Source: Solimonas flava DSM 18980
GTDB lineage: Bacteria > Pseudomonadota > Gammaproteobacteria > Nevskiales > Nevskiaceae
Length of the DNA: 64,000 bases
Direction: 5' to 3'
Assembly (NCBI RefSeq): GCF_000426685.1
Contig: NZ_AUFV01000008.1
Coordinates: 194,530-258,529, forward strand
Position numbers and translations under genes: made by a program. Below, piece after piece: positions 52,589 through 63,748 of the stretch (its first letter is position 1; the number at the start of each line of letters is the position of its first letter). Under the pieces are notes generated by a model. The model saw only the letters and a list, made by a program, of their open reading frames with translations. It made no database searches and was not told the DNA's origin.

Positions 52589-53227
52589 ATGCTCAGCCGC
52601 CTGATGCCTCGCGAGGGCAAGTTTTTCGAGCTCTTCAATCAGCACGCGCAGCTGGTCGTGCAAGGCGCCGAGCACTTGCTGAAGCTGCTGCAGGCGCTCG
52701 ACGCGCAGCCGGATACGGCACGCACGCTCGCTGCCGAAATCGACGCCATCGAGGACCGCGCCGACAAGGTCACGCACCAGACCATCGCGCTGCTGCATTC
52801 AACCTTCATCACGCCACTGGACCGCGACGAGATTCACCAGCTGATCGCGCGGCTTGACGATGTGATCGACGTGATCCAGGGCTGCGCGCAGATGATCGAG
52901 ACCTACGATCTGCGCACGGCCACGCCGGAGGCCGTGCGCTTCGCCCAGATCATCCACACGTGCACGGACAAGGTGGCGCAAGCGGTCGGCCTGCTCGCCG
53001 ACATGGACAACGCGCCGCGCATCATGGCCGCGATTCGCGAGATCGGCTCGCTCGAAGGCCAGGCCGACGATCTGCTGCGGCAGTCGCTCTCGAAGATCTT
53101 CCGCGAGGAGCCGGACGTGCGCCAGCTGATCAAGCTCAAGGAGTTCTACGAGATGCTGGAGCTGGTCACCGACCATTGCGACGACGTCGGCAACCACCTC
53201 GAAGCGATCGTGCTCGAAAACTCCTGA
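52589..53227 (+). CDS. DUF47/PhoU-like Pit accessory protein
   Basis: 212 residues, all-helical PhoU-like fold of the DUF47 family: IEDRADKVTHQTIALLHSTFITPLDRDEIHQLIARLDDVID is its signature. It binds metal and phosphate and often controls the phosphate transporter encoded next to it, here pit 10 bases downstream. Cytoplasmic. The start ATG has weak ribosome-site sequence. Confidence 0.92.
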   Translation: MLSRLMPREGKFFELFNQHAQLVVQGAEHLLKLLQALDAQPDTARTLAAEIDAIEDRADKVTHQTIALLHSTFITPLDRDEIHQLIARLDDVIDVIQGCAQMIETYDLRTATPEAVRFAQIIHTCTDKVAQAVGLLADMDNAPRIMAAIREIGSLEGQADDLLRQSLSKIFREEPDVRQLIKLKEFYEMLELVTDHCDDVGNHLEAIVLENS

Positions 53228-53237
53228 GGGCGCCGCC

Positions 53238-54269
<1,032 letters not shown>

Positions 54270-54561
54270 GGATCTGGCTTCGCGCCAACCGCCGCGCTGC
54301 GATCCTGGAGACTGGGCGGAGAAGCAGCAGGCAATCTGCCCTCGACGCTACCTAAGCTGCTGCGCAGCATGTGCGCCAGTTCCGCGGACGCACCCTGACA
54401 AATGCTGTCTCAAGCACGACAGGCACCGCGACTCAGCAGGGCGATCCCCTGTTCGCGGTTTATCTTTCAAACGCAGAACCGTTCACATTCTCGCCAGCGG
54501 CTTAGCGCTGTGTGATGCCCGCATCGGCTAACCTATCGGCAGACTTAACTTCGCAGCCCCA
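54270..54561. other. Gap with no gene, change to lower GC
   Basis: 292 bases between pit and manB without a credible coding frame. It marks the change from very high GC to the less GC-rich polysaccharide locus. TTAACTT about ten bases before the manB ATG may be a -10 region. Nothing else could be supported. Confidence 0.4.
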
Positions 54562-55929
54562 ATGCCTTCCCTCAGCTGCTTCAAGGCCTACGACATCCGT
54601 GGCCGTGTACCGGACGAATTGAACGAAGATATCGCCTACCGCCTCGGGCTCGCGTTCGCGCAGCGTTTCCAGCCCAGGCGCGTGGCACTCGGCCGCGATA
54701 TTCGCCATTCCAGCGCTTCGCTGCTCAATGCACTGGCACACGGTCTGGCTGAGCGCGGGGCCGAGGTCCTCGACCTCGGTCTTTGCGGCACGGAGGAAAT
54801 CTACTGGGCCGCGCAACAGCCGGGGATCGACGGCGGCATCGAAGTCACTGCCAGCCACAACCCGATCGACTACAACGGCATGAAGCTCGTGCTTGGCGGC
54901 GCGATTCCGGTCTCAGGAGATTCCGGTCTGCACGACCTGCGCGATATGACCGCAGCGTCCACCGCCAAGGCCCCGGCCGGCCCGGCACCCATGCGTCCCG
55001 CCAGCTTCCGCGACAACCTGGTGCATTTCCTCCGCCACTACGCTCCCGCGCCGGACAGAAAGCGGCTGAAGATCGTCGTCAACCCCGGAAACGGCGCGGC
55101 CGGCCCGCTCATCGACGCCCTGGAACCTCACTTGCCGTTCGAACTGATCAAGATCCATTTCGAACCGGACGGCAGCTTCCCCAACGGCATTCCCAATCCG
55201 CTGCTTCCGGAGAACCGCGGCGCCACCGCCGAGGCGGTGCAGCGGCATGGCGCCGACTTCGGGGTGGCTTGGGACGGCGACTTCGACCGCTGCTTCCTGT
55301 TCGACGAAAACGGCGGCTTCATCGAAGGCTATTACATCGTCGGCCTGCTGGCCGAAGCACTGCTGCGCGAGCATCCGGGCCAGAAGATCGTCCATGACCC
55401 GCGCCTGACGTGGAACACGATGGACGTCGTCGGCAAGGCCGGCGGCGTTGCCGTGCAATCAAAGACCGGCCACGCCTTCATCAAGGAACGCATGCGCCGC
55501 GAAGACGCCGTCTATGGCGGCGAGATGAGCGCGCATCACTACTTCCGCGATTTCGCCTATTGCGACAGCGGCATGCTGCCGTGGATCCTGACCGCCAAGC
55601 TCATCACCGCAACCGGCAATCCACTGTCCGCGCTCGTCGGCGAGCGCATGCGCCTGTACCCGGCCAGCGGCGAGATCAACCGCGTGGTGCCGGATGTCAA
55701 AGCCGTGATCGCCGCCATCCGCAGCCAGTACGAAACCGGCGGCGAGATCGATACCACTGACGGCCTCAGCATCGAATACCCGGATTGGCGCTTCAACCTG
55801 CGCGGCTCCAATACCGAGCCCGTGCTGCGCCTCAATGTCGAATCCCGGCACAGTGTTGGCTTAATGGAGCAGCGGACCGCAGAACTGCTGACTGCAATCG
55901 AGACCCTCGGCGGAACCGCGCACGCATGA
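54562..55929 (+). CDS. manB: Phosphomannomutase/phosphoglucomutase
   Basis: 455 residues, alpha-D-phosphohexomutase. Active-site Ser in TASHNPIDYNG, metal site DGDFDR, sugar-binding GEMSAHHYF and the phosphate loop RGSNTEPVLRLN. Converts mannose-6-phosphate to mannose-1-phosphate, and likely glucose phosphates too as in AlgC. First gene of the GDP-mannose set, followed by manC after 108 bases. The symbol reflects context; algC or cpsG would be synonyms. Confidence 0.93.
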   Translation: MPSLSCFKAYDIRGRVPDELNEDIAYRLGLAFAQRFQPRRVALGRDIRHSSASLLNALAHGLAERGAEVLDLGLCGTEEIYWAAQQPGIDGGIEVTASHNPIDYNGMKLVLGGAIPVSGDSGLHDLRDMTAASTAKAPAGPAPMRPASFRDNLVHFLRHYAPAPDRKRLKIVVNPGNGAAGPLIDALEPHLPFELIKIHFEPDGSFPNGIPNPLLPENRGATAEAVQRHGADFGVAWDGDFDRCFLFDENGGFIEGYYIVGLLAEALLREHPGQKIVHDPRLTWNTMDVVGKAGGVAVQSKTGHAFIKERMRREDAVYGGEMSAHHYFRDFAYCDSGMLPWILTAKLITATGNPLSALVGERMRLYPASGEINRVVPDVKAVIAAIRSQYETGGEIDTTDGLSIEYPDWRFNLRGSNTEPVLRLNVESRHSVGLMEQRTAELLTAIETLGGTAHA

Positions 55930-56037
55930 AAGAACAGCGCGACATAGCCAGGGACAGCGTCGCATCTACGTAAATCATCAGATTGAGACGCTCGCACCAC
56001 GAGCACGAGCGGAAGAAAATTCGAGGCACTTTGTTAA

Positions 56038-57471
56038 ATGAACATAATGAACACTACTGCCCGGATCCTGCCCGTCCTGCTGGCCGGTGGTTCCGGTACA
56101 CGACTGTGGCCACAATCACGCGAGCAGTATCCGAAGCAGTTTCTGAACCTGATCGACGATAAGTCGCTTTTGCAGAACACCGCCCTTCGTGCCGCCCGCA
56201 TCCCAGGCGCACTACCGCCGCTCGTCATCTGCGGGGACCAACACCGCTTCATCGCAGCTGAGCAACTGCGGCAAATCGGCATCAAGGACGCCACGATCAT
56301 CCTCGAACCGGTCGGCCGCAACACCGCTCCAGCCGCCGCTATCGCCGCGCAGTTTGCCAAGGAAAAGTACGGCGAAGACACGCTAGTCTTCCTGATGGCT
56401 GCCGACCACGCTGTACGCGATGTCGATGCCTTCGCGAAGAGCGTCGGCATCGCATCGAACGCAGCCTCCCTGGGACGCATCGTCGCGTTCGGGATCGTGC
56501 CGACACGTGCCGAGACAGGCTACGGCTATCTGCGGCGCGGGGATGCACTGGGCGATGGCGCGCATCAGGTCGCCCAGTTCGTCGAAAAACCTGATCTTGA
56601 GACTGCCCAGAGGTTCCTCGCCGAAGACTGCTACTTGTGGAATGGTGGCCTGTTTCTGTTCCGCGCCGATACCTTCCTGAAGGAACTCGCGCAGTTCGAG
56701 CCGGGAATTGCCGAAAACGCTGCACTTGCCTACACGCAAGGCCGGCACGACCTCGACTTCGTACGTCTGAACGCGGAGAGCTTCCACAATTGCCGGAGCG
56801 ACTCGATTGACTACGCGGTGATGGAAAAGACATCGCGCGCCGCCCTGGTTCCGCTCGACGCAGGCTGGGACGACGTTGGAAGCTGGGAATATCTCGCCAC
56901 GCTTCCACCGACTGACGGCTGCGGAAACGTCACGCGCGGCGATGTGCTATTGGAAGACGCGCAGAACAACCTCGTTAGCGCACATTCGCGGCTGGTCAGC
57001 CTCGTTGGCGTCAAAGACCACGTGGTCGTCGAGACAGCCGATGCCGTCCTCATCGCGCCACGTGACCGTACGCAGGACGTCAAGAAAATCGTCCAGAGAC
57101 TCAAGGAAGCCGGCCGTGATGAAGCACAAAGCCATCCGCGCGTCTATCGGCCTTGGGGCTGGTATGAAACCATCGCTCTTGCCGGCCGCTTTCAGGTGAA
57201 GCGCATCATGGTAAACCCGGGCGCCAAGCTCTCCCTGCAAATGCATCATCACCGCGCCGAGCACTGGATCGTGGTCTCCGGCACCGCGCAGGTTACATGC
57301 AATGACAAGGTGTTCCTCCTCGGCGAGGACCAGTCCACCTATATCCCGCTCGGCAACAAGCATCGGCTCGACAACCCCGGAAAGATTCCTCTTGAAATTA
57401 TCGAGGTGCAGACCGGAAGCTACGTGGGCGAAGATGACATCGTGCGGTTCGAAGACATTTACGGCCGATGA
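56038..57471 (+). CDS. manC: Mannose-1-phosphate guanylyltransferase/mannose-6-phosphate isomerase
   Basis: 477 residues. Bifunctional ManC/AlgA type: N-terminal nucleotidyltransferase with LLAGGSGTRLWPQSREQYPKQF and FVEKPDLETAQ, then a cupin isomerase domain with the metal site QMHHHRAEHWIVVSGTAQV. Makes GDP-mannose from fructose-6-phosphate-derived mannose phosphate. Base composition is less GC-rich than upstream. Start is uncertain: a second ATG lies three codons later and the ribosome site is weak. Confidence 0.95.
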   Translation: MNIMNTTARILPVLLAGGSGTRLWPQSREQYPKQFLNLIDDKSLLQNTALRAARIPGALPPLVICGDQHRFIAAEQLRQIGIKDATIILEPVGRNTAPAAAIAAQFAKEKYGEDTLVFLMAADHAVRDVDAFAKSVGIASNAASLGRIVAFGIVPTRAETGYGYLRRGDALGDGAHQVAQFVEKPDLETAQRFLAEDCYLWNGGLFLFRADTFLKELAQFEPGIAENAALAYTQGRHDLDFVRLNAESFHNCRSDSIDYAVMEKTSRAALVPLDAGWDDVGSWEYLATLPPTDGCGNVTRGDVLLEDAQNNLVSAHSRLVSLVGVKDHVVVETADAVLIAPRDRTQDVKKIVQRLKEAGRDEAQSHPRVYRPWGWYETIALAGRFQVKRIMVNPGAKLSLQMHHHRAEHWIVVSGTAQVTCNDKVFLLGEDQSTYIPLGNKHRLDNPGKIPLEIIEVQTGSYVGEDDIVRFEDIYGR

Positions 57472-57947
57472 GCCTGCACACTTCGGGGCGCCCCCTTCTC
57501 CCGCGCACAGAGTGGTTGAAGATCGTTGAGCACACGCCGCTCGTCTCAATCGATCTCATCGTTCAAGACGCCGAAGATCGTGTTCTGCTCGGTTACCGCA
57601 ACAATGAACCAGCGCGCGGCACGTGGTTCGTCCCCGGCGGCGTGATTCGCAAGGACGAATCCCTGGACGAAGCATTTCAGAGGATCGCGAAAACCGAGCT
57701 TGACTTGCCGCTGCTACGAGGGAAAGCGCATTTCGTTGGTGTCTTCGAGCACATGTACCCGAGCAATTTTGCAGAGGTCGCTGGGATCACGACGCACTAC
57801 ATCGTGCTGTCGTATGCCATGCACGTATCGACACTGCCCCTTCAGCCAGCCGACACGCAGCACCGCGCATGGATAGGGCTCAAACCAGCGGAATTATTGG
57901 CTCATCCGCTAGTCCATGAGAATACAAAGGCCTATTTTCGCCACTAG
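57468..57947 (+). CDS. gmm: GDP-mannose mannosyl hydrolase (Nudix)
   Basis: 159 residues. Nudix-like: WFVPGGVIRKDESLDEAFQRIAKTELDL matches the Gmm variant, in which the usual Nudix Glu-rich box is modified. It hydrolyses GDP-mannose to GDP and mannose and may tune sugar-nucleotide supply. ATGA overlap with manC. Gmm genes typically sit in colanic-acid and GDP-fucose clusters. Length is family-standard. Confidence 0.92.
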   Translation: MSLHTSGRPLLPRTEWLKIVEHTPLVSIDLIVQDAEDRVLLGYRNNEPARGTWFVPGGVIRKDESLDEAFQRIAKTELDLPLLRGKAHFVGVFEHMYPSNFAEVAGITTHYIVLSYAMHVSTLPLQPADTQHRAWIGLKPAELLAHPLVHENTKAYFRH

Positions 57948-57957
57948 AAACTGCCGA

Positions 57958-58899
57958 TCAACGACGAAATCCATCCTGGTTCTCAATGAACCAGCGATAG
58001 GTCTCTTTCACACCTTCCCTTAGCCCAATCCTGGCGCTCCAGCCGAGTGCTGTCAGGCGGCTCACATCCATCAGTTTGCGCGGCGTTCCGTCGGGTTTTC
58101 TCAAGTCCTGAGTAATGACACCCTCAAAGCCAACCACCTCGCGGATCAATTCCGCCAGTTCGCGAATTGTGACGTCGTCACCGACTCCGACATTCACGAA
58201 ATCCTCGCCAGAATAGTTATCCATCAGGAACACGAGGGCATCACCAAGATCATCCACGTGCAGAAACTCACGACGCGGCGCGCCCGTGCCCCACATTACC
58301 ACCTCGCGATCGCCACGCGCTTTCGCCTCGTGGAATTTACGGATGAGCGCTGGCATTACATGTGAATTTTCCAGATGAAAGTTATCGCCAGGCCCATAAA
58401 GATTAGTCGGCATCGCGGAAATCGCGTCGAAGCCATACTGCCTGCGATACGCTTGGCACATCTTAATGCCGGCGATCTTTGCTATCGCGTACCACTCGTT
58501 GGTCGGCTCCAGCGGGCCGCTCAACAGACAACTTTCCGGCATGGGCTGCGGCGCGTGTTTGGGATATATGCATGACGAGCCCAGGAACAGCAGCTTCTTC
58601 GCGCCGTGCTTCCAGGCCGAATGGATGACGTTGGTCTGAATGGCCAGGTTGTCACGAATAAATTCCGCCGGATACGCATTGTTGGCATGGATGCCACCGA
58701 CCTTGGCCGCAGCTAAAAAAACGTATTCCGGCTTTTCCGCAGCAAAGAACGCGTCCACGCTGTTCTGGTCAACCAGATCCAGATCAGCATGGGTCTTTGT
58801 CAACAAATTGGAGTACCCGAGCTGCCTGAGGCGCCGAAGAACGGAACCTCCGGCCAGCCCACGGTGGCCCGCCACATAAATCTTTGCATCACGCTGCAT
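57958..58899 (-). CDS. fcl: GDP-L-fucose synthase
   Basis: 313 residues. Short-chain dehydrogenase-like epimerase/reductase: [20 protein letters not shown] motif, [26 protein letters not shown] with the Tyr and Lys of YxxxK. Converts GDP-4-keto-6-deoxymannose to GDP-L-fucose. The ATG at 58899 follows GGGGA at a good distance; an ATG two codons earlier and a TTG are alternatives. It is convergent with gmm (10-base gap) and downstream of gmd on the minus strand. Confidence 0.95.
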   Translation of the reverse strand: MQRDAKIYVAGHRGLAGGSVLRRLRQLGYSNLLTKTHADLDLVDQNSVDAFFAAEKPEYVFLAAAKVGGIHANNAYPAEFIRDNLAIQTNVIHSAWKHGAKKLLFLGSSCIYPKHAPQPMPESCLLSGPLEPTNEWYAIAKIAGIKMCQAYRRQYGFDAISAMPTNLYGPGDNFHLENSHVMPALIRKFHEAKARGDREVVMWGTGAPRREFLHVDDLGDALVFLMDNYSGEDFVNVGVGDDVTIRELAELIREVVGFEGVITQDLRKPDGTPRKLMDVSRLTALGWSARIGLREGVKETYRWFIENQDGFRR

Positions 58900-59049
58900 C
58901 TGCATCCCCGACAAGAATCTCAGCCTCTCGCAATATCAGACCGCTGGATGCAAACGCCGCTGCACTCCGCAAGCCTGCTACATCCAAAGACGTGTGCGAC
59001 CGAGATATTCACGCCATTTCTTTCGGCGTCGGCACCGCCTTCAGCCGCT

Positions 59050-60162
59050 TCACTCGTGATAATCGAATGCCTTGTACCCCGCTTGCTTCACCATGTGGTC
59101 GCGCTTGGCGCTAGCAAGGTCTTCGCGAACCATCTCGCTCACCAGTTCGGCAAAGCTGGTCCTGGGCACCCAGCCAAGTCTTTCACGTGCCTTGGTTGGA
59201 TCACCCAGCAAAGTCTCCACTTCTGCAGGGCGGAAGTAGCGCGGATCCACAGCCACAATGCGCTGGCCTATCTTCACTTTGAGTTCGCTGTCAGAAACGG
59301 ACGAGACGAACCCTACTTCGTTCTCGCCCTTGCCCTTCCACTCGATGGCAATGCCCAGCTCGGCGGCCGCAGCATCCACGAACTGGCGCACAGAGTACTG
59401 CACGCCCGTCGCGATAACGAAATCTTCCGGCTGCTCCTGTTGCAGCATCAGCCATTGCATTTCCACGTAGTCCTTTGCATGCCCCCAGTCGCGCAGCGAA
59501 TCGAGATTGCCGAGATACAGGCAGTCCTGCAAACCCAGCGCGATTCGAGCAATGGCACGCGTGATCTTGCGTGTAACGAAGGTTTCACCGCGAAGTGGGG
59601 ATTCATGGTTAAACAAAATGCCATTGCAGGCATAGATGCCATACGACTCGCGGTAGTTAATCGTTATCCAGTAAGCGTAAAGTTTGGCGACTGCATAAGG
59701 CGAGCGCGGATAAAACGGCGTGGTTTCCTTCTGCGGAATTTCCTGTACCAAACCGTACAGCTCCGATGTCGAGGCCTGGTAGAAGCGCGTCTTCTTTTCC
59801 AGCCCCGTAATCCGGATTGCCTCCAGCAGGCGCAGTGCGCCGAGCGCATCAGTGTCTGCCGTGTACTCAGGGCTCTCAAACGAAACCGCTACGTGAGACT
59901 GCGCGCCGAGGTTGTACACTTCGTCTGGCTGAATCTCCTGAACCAGCCGAATCAGATTGGTTGAGTCCGTCAGATCGCCATAGTGCAGGACAAAGCGTCG
60001 ACCTTGCTCATGCGGATCCTGATAAAGATGATCCACACGGTCCGTATTAAACAACGAGGCTCGACGCTTGATGCCGTGCACCTCGTAGCCTTTGGACAGG
60101 AGCAACTCTGACAGATACGCGCCATCCTGACCGGTGACGCCAGTGATCAATGCTCGCTTCAC
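59050..60162 (-). CDS. gmd: GDP-mannose 4,6-dehydratase
   Basis: 370 residues. [19 protein letters not shown] site, the STSELYG threonine/serine region, [10 protein letters not shown] with YxxxK, and [15 protein letters not shown] near the end. Makes GDP-4-keto-6-deoxymannose, the substrate of Fcl. The GTG at 60162 is preferred: AAAGGGA stands seven bases upstream and [14 protein letters not shown] is the family N-terminus. The 150-base gap to fcl has no gene. Confidence 0.95.
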   Translation of the reverse strand: MKRALITGVTGQDGAYLSELLLSKGYEVHGIKRRASLFNTDRVDHLYQDPHEQGRRFVLHYGDLTDSTNLIRLVQEIQPDEVYNLGAQSHVAVSFESPEYTADTDALGALRLLEAIRITGLEKKTRFYQASTSELYGLVQEIPQKETTPFYPRSPYAVAKLYAYWITINYRESYGIYACNGILFNHESPLRGETFVTRKITRAIARIALGLQDCLYLGNLDSLRDWGHAKDYVEMQWLMLQQEQPEDFVIATGVQYSVRQFVDAAAAELGIAIEWKGKGENEVGFVSSVSDSELKVKIGQRIVAVDPRYFRPAEVETLLGDPTKARERLGWVPRTSFAELVSEMVREDLASAKRDHMVKQAGYKAFDYHE

Positions 60163-60209
60163 AGCAATCCCTTTCGGCAAAAATTTCTAGGTAGATTCAA
60201 GCAGCAGCA

Positions 60210-61043
60210 CTAGCCGAGCTGATGCTCGGCAGCCGCCTCCAGCTCACGAGTTTTCAGGACGATGAAATACTCATAAATGGATTGCAGCACTGCATAGGTT
60301 AGACCAGCACGGCCGTCGAGAAAGCCGCGCTTGCCCACGTAAAGAAGCAAAAACTTCACCACAGGCCGGAACGGAAGCCGGTAGAAGAGCTCCTTCTGGT
60401 GGTAGCGCTTCTCGTGAAAGTCCTTCGATGTGAGCGCCTTCAATATGCTGAAGCGATCGCCCCTCAGGCGATTCTCCACGATCTGCTTCGCTTCCAGCGT
60501 GCTGTATGCATTGTGCCTGGCCAGCCAGTGGTCCATACCTTTGCTAAAAGGAAAATGGTCCAGATAGCCGCCTGCCTCACCAACTGGGCCGTCCGTGATC
60601 GAAACAGGATTGACCAGCCGCTCATAGCGGATACGCTCCGGGCGGAACAAGCGCATGTAAAAAGGGGAAGTCTGCACGTGCTTGAGCCAACGCCCCAGGA
60701 AGAAGTCACGCCGCTGGACGCGGAACGCGACCTTGTCACCTGGGGCTGCCGCCAGCGCGCGCACCGTCGCAGCGAGCTCCGGCGTCATGCGTTCATCTGC
60801 ATCGATATAAAACACCCACGAATGCTTGAACTGTATGTTCTGCAAACCCCAATTCTGATGCGCCGCCCAATTGTCGAAAGCGCGCTGGGTCACGCGCGCG
60901 CCATGCTCACGCGCTATTTCCACGGTGCGATCCGTGCTGAGCGAGTCATAGACGTGAATGTCGTCGCTCCACCCCACGCTCGCCAAGCATCCCGGTAAGT
61001 CCTGTTGCTCGTTCTTTGTTAAAACGAGAATTGAAACCGACAT
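60210..61043 (-). CDS. Family 2 glycosyltransferase (WaaE/KdtX-like)
   Basis: 277 residues. GT-A fold with ILVLTKNEQQDLPGCLASV at the start and the metal-binding DxD in FYIDADERMT. The C-terminal half (FFLGRWLKH, FHEKRYHQKELFYRLPFRPVVKFL and GFLDGRAGLTYAVLQSIYEY) matches the WaaE/LgtF-type lipid sugar transferases. It adds a sugar to a membrane-linked acceptor, possibly LPS core or repeat unit. Donor sugar is unknown. Located 47 bases upstream of gmd on the same strand. Confidence 0.9.
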   Translation of the reverse strand: MSVSILVLTKNEQQDLPGCLASVGWSDDIHVYDSLSTDRTVEIAREHGARVTQRAFDNWAAHQNWGLQNIQFKHSWVFYIDADERMTPELAATVRALAAAPGDKVAFRVQRRDFFLGRWLKHVQTSPFYMRLFRPERIRYERLVNPVSITDGPVGEAGGYLDHFPFSKGMDHWLARHNAYSTLEAKQIVENRLRGDRFSILKALTSKDFHEKRYHQKELFYRLPFRPVVKFLLLYVGKRGFLDGRAGLTYAVLQSIYEYFIVLKTRELEAAAEHQLG

Positions 61044-61100
61044 TCCGCTCTCCCGCTCATGCAGCGCAGCGCAGCGCCGCTCGCCGTCACCGCGTTGATC

Positions 61101-62063
61101 TCATACGCCCTGTGCAGTAATACCCGCAATTTCACACGCACGGCCGAAGCCAAGCGCTCGCGACACGTCCATGTCTTGAAACGCTGCCGTGTTGTTCATC
61201 ACATTTTTCGACTGAAACATGGAGCAGAGAATCACTGCATCCGGCGCGGCTGCTGCCGCTGCCTGAAGCGCCAGAATCGGCAGACGCTGCTCGAGTGCTG
61301 TCCCCCTGAGCCCTTCGCCATCCGCCCAAGCGATGACTGACGCAGGTAGGTGCCCACTCGGATCGCGTAAACGCCCGATCATCGAAATTGGACTATGCAG
61401 AATACGGCGCCCGGCAAAGCCGGCTGCGAGTGCCCGGCTTTCGAATGGGCACTGCATCACCGGAGGCACAGCACCCAACTGACGCGACACGGGGCCCACT
61501 TCCCGCGCGGCCGTCGCCACCCCCCAAGTTTTGATTTTGCCCTGCTGTTTCAGCCTGCAAAAAAAATCCAGCAACTCCGGGCTCAGCTCATCCGCAGCCG
61601 CGCACTCATGGACAAACAGGATGTCGATCACGTCCACACCCAGTTCCCGCAGCGACGTCTCCACACTGCGCTGCGCATCCGCCAAGCTGTAGTAACCCTT
61701 GGTCAGCATGGCCCCTGATGTCTTCTTTACCGCCCCCGCCAGTGCGGGCACAAGCTGGCGGGCAACGCGAACGGCCGGCTTCAGCAGCCTCGCCGCCTGA
61801 CCCAGTTGAGCGGGCTGTATGCCGAACTTAGTCGCAATGGTGACTTGGCTGCGCTTGTCGGCGACGAAACGACCCAGCACCCTCTCCGCCTCGCCGAAGC
61901 CATAAGCACGGGCGACATCGAAGTGCGTGACGCCACGCTCGAATGCCATGGCCATCGCGTCGAGCGCCTGGCGCTTGCCGATGCGGCCCATGACCGGTGC
62001 GCAGCCAAAGGCAAGCTTGGACAGGCTCAGCTCCAACTCGGGCCACTCAATCCTTGGGATCAC
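61101..62063 (-). CDS. Aldo/keto reductase
   Basis: 320 residues. The AKR tetrad is visible: Asp and Tyr in FDVARAYGFGEAE, Lys in IATKFG and His in ILFVHEC. The C-terminal NADPH loop segment ALGFGRACE is weaker than usual. It probably reduces a sugar or aldehyde with NADPH. GTG start overlaps the stop of the GMC oxidoreductase gene (GTGA), so the two are co-translated and may act in sequence. Confidence 0.88.
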   Translation of the reverse strand: MIPRIEWPELELSLSKLAFGCAPVMGRIGKRQALDAMAMAFERGVTHFDVARAYGFGEAERVLGRFVADKRSQVTIATKFGIQPAQLGQAARLLKPAVRVARQLVPALAGAVKKTSGAMLTKGYYSLADAQRSVETSLRELGVDVIDILFVHECAAADELSPELLDFFCRLKQQGKIKTWGVATAAREVGPVSRQLGAVPPVMQCPFESRALAAGFAGRRILHSPISMIGRLRDPSGHLPASVIAWADGEGLRGTALEQRLPILALQAAAAAAPDAVILCSMFQSKNVMNNTAAFQDMDVSRALGFGRACEIAGITAQGV

Positions 62064-63739
62064 AGGACCTCCGTTCCCAAACGAGCCCGCAAGTGCTCGG
62101 AAAGACGTACCGCCAATGCCACGACAGCCAGCGTAGGGTTCGCTTGTCCTGATGTGGGGAAGACCGAACTGCTGAGCACGTAAAGGTTATCCACGCCGTG
62201 AACCTTGCAGTTTTCATCCACGACGCCATCCTCAGCACGACGCGACATGCGGGTCGTACCAATCTGATGAAAGCCATCCTTCGCTTGCCGGTCTATAGAG
62301 GCCAGCAAATCATGCTCGGAGTACAGTAACTCACCGATGCCTTGCCGACGCAGTTGCGCATCCAAAAGTCGGTGGGTTTCGATCACACTGGCCGCATCGG
62401 CGTGGCTGTATCGAAAGCGAATATCGAGGCGCCGCATGCCCAGCTCATCGCGAGCATCGCTCAGGCACACATAGCTGTTCTCTTCAGGCGCCTGCTCGCC
62501 ATGATAGTGCAGCGCGTAACGGTTGCCCCGACTCGGCAGAAAGAAGCCCGGCACACGCCGATACGCGAAGTAACGACGATAGATGAAGGGAACAATGAAA
62601 GCCACGGTCGCCGGCAGATCCACAAGAATATTGGCCATGTGTCGCCACCAGGGTGAGCGTACGGAGTGCTCAACCGCCGCACGCCGTATGGCCTCCGGCG
62701 CCAGATAACGAGACAGCACCGGCATCGACAAAGCCATATATGCCATCGAAAGAATGCCGTTGTGATGAGCCGCATCCGGCAGCGGCGGATTGTCCAACCA
62801 AAGCGCGCAGTTCAGCAGATTGCTCTGGCGTTGGATCTCCGGCGACACCACAAACCGGCGCCGACAGTACACACCTTCGCTGTCGCGCTCAAAGCCATAG
62901 ATTGTCTGACGCGGTGGTGTGGAAAACCGCACCTCCGCAATCTTCCCGGAGATGTGCCCCATGTAATAGCGGCCCAGCTTGCCGCTGTGATTGCCAAGCC
63001 CCCCTCGCTCACTATCGCAGTTCATCAGCAGGCGCGTGGACTCAAGGCCACCCGCCGCGATAATGAATCGTCTCGCGCGAACCACCAACTCGGCTCCATC
63101 CAGCGAGCGCGCACGGATCGCGATCACGCGCTGCGGCTCGTCGGCCAGATCCAGACCCACACAAGTCAATCCCAGATAGACCCGTAGCCGCTCGGACGAG
63201 CGGACCTCCTGCTCGTACACCGCGCCGAAGTTGGTTGGCAGGGACCAACGCTCAAGGCTGGAGGCGGTAACGTCCTCGTCCATAAATCCCGGCACGATCG
63301 GCGGCGCCCCGGACGCAAAGGCATCAGCCACATTAAACGAGGCCTGCCCGCAGAGGGCATACTCGCAAGCCTTTGGATAGTAGGCAGCAAGTGTTTCGTA
63401 GCTCAGAGGCCAGCTTGCTCCGCCGCGAGCCGGCCTGCTCTCGAAATCCACCTCATCAAGCGGCACGCATCGCCCGCCCCAGATAGTGGACGCCCCACCC
63501 CAATGCCGCCGAGTGGCGATATCCATGGACGCATGCCGATGCTCTTCCAGTGCGCCAGCGTCGCTCAGTGACTGAACGCGCGGATCAACAGTCAGCCCTC
63601 CGCTCTCCACCAACACCACATCGCGCCCGGCACGCGCAAGATCTAGCGCAACGGTGATGCCCGCAGGACCCGCGCCTACCACGCAGACCTCGCAGTCCAC
63701 TGATTGCTGAGGTCCCAATGCACTTAGCTCGATCAGCAT
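62060..63739 (-). CDS. GMC-type FAD-dependent oxidoreductase
   Basis: 559 residues. FAD Rossmann motif VVGAGPAGITVALDLARAG with VVLVESGG, and the C-terminal FAD/substrate region HQIGTTRMSRRAEDGVVDENCKV followed by VFPTSGQANPTLAVVALA. This is the glucose-methanol-choline fold. It likely oxidises an alcohol group, plausibly on a sugar. It lacks a signal peptide. Co-translated with the aldo/keto reductase. Finding this pair inside a polysaccharide gene cluster is unusual. Confidence 0.88.
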   Translation of the reverse strand: MLIELSALGPQQSVDCEVCVVGAGPAGITVALDLARAGRDVVLVESGGLTVDPRVQSLSDAGALEEHRHASMDIATRRHWGGASTIWGGRCVPLDEVDFESRPARGGASWPLSYETLAAYYPKACEYALCGQASFNVADAFASGAPPIVPGFMDEDVTASSLERWSLPTNFGAVYEQEVRSSERLRVYLGLTCVGLDLADEPQRVIAIRARSLDGAELVVRARRFIIAAGGLESTRLLMNCDSERGGLGNHSGKLGRYYMGHISGKIAEVRFSTPPRQTIYGFERDSEGVYCRRRFVVSPEIQRQSNLLNCALWLDNPPLPDAAHHNGILSMAYMALSMPVLSRYLAPEAIRRAAVEHSVRSPWWRHMANILVDLPATVAFIVPFIYRRYFAYRRVPGFFLPSRGNRYALHYHGEQAPEENSYVCLSDARDELGMRRLDIRFRYSHADAASVIETHRLLDAQLRRQGIGELLYSEHDLLASIDRQAKDGFHQIGTTRMSRRAEDGVVDENCKVHGVDNLYVLSSSVFPTSGQANPTLAVVALAVRLSEHLRARLGTEVL

Positions 63740-63748
63740 GGCGACGAG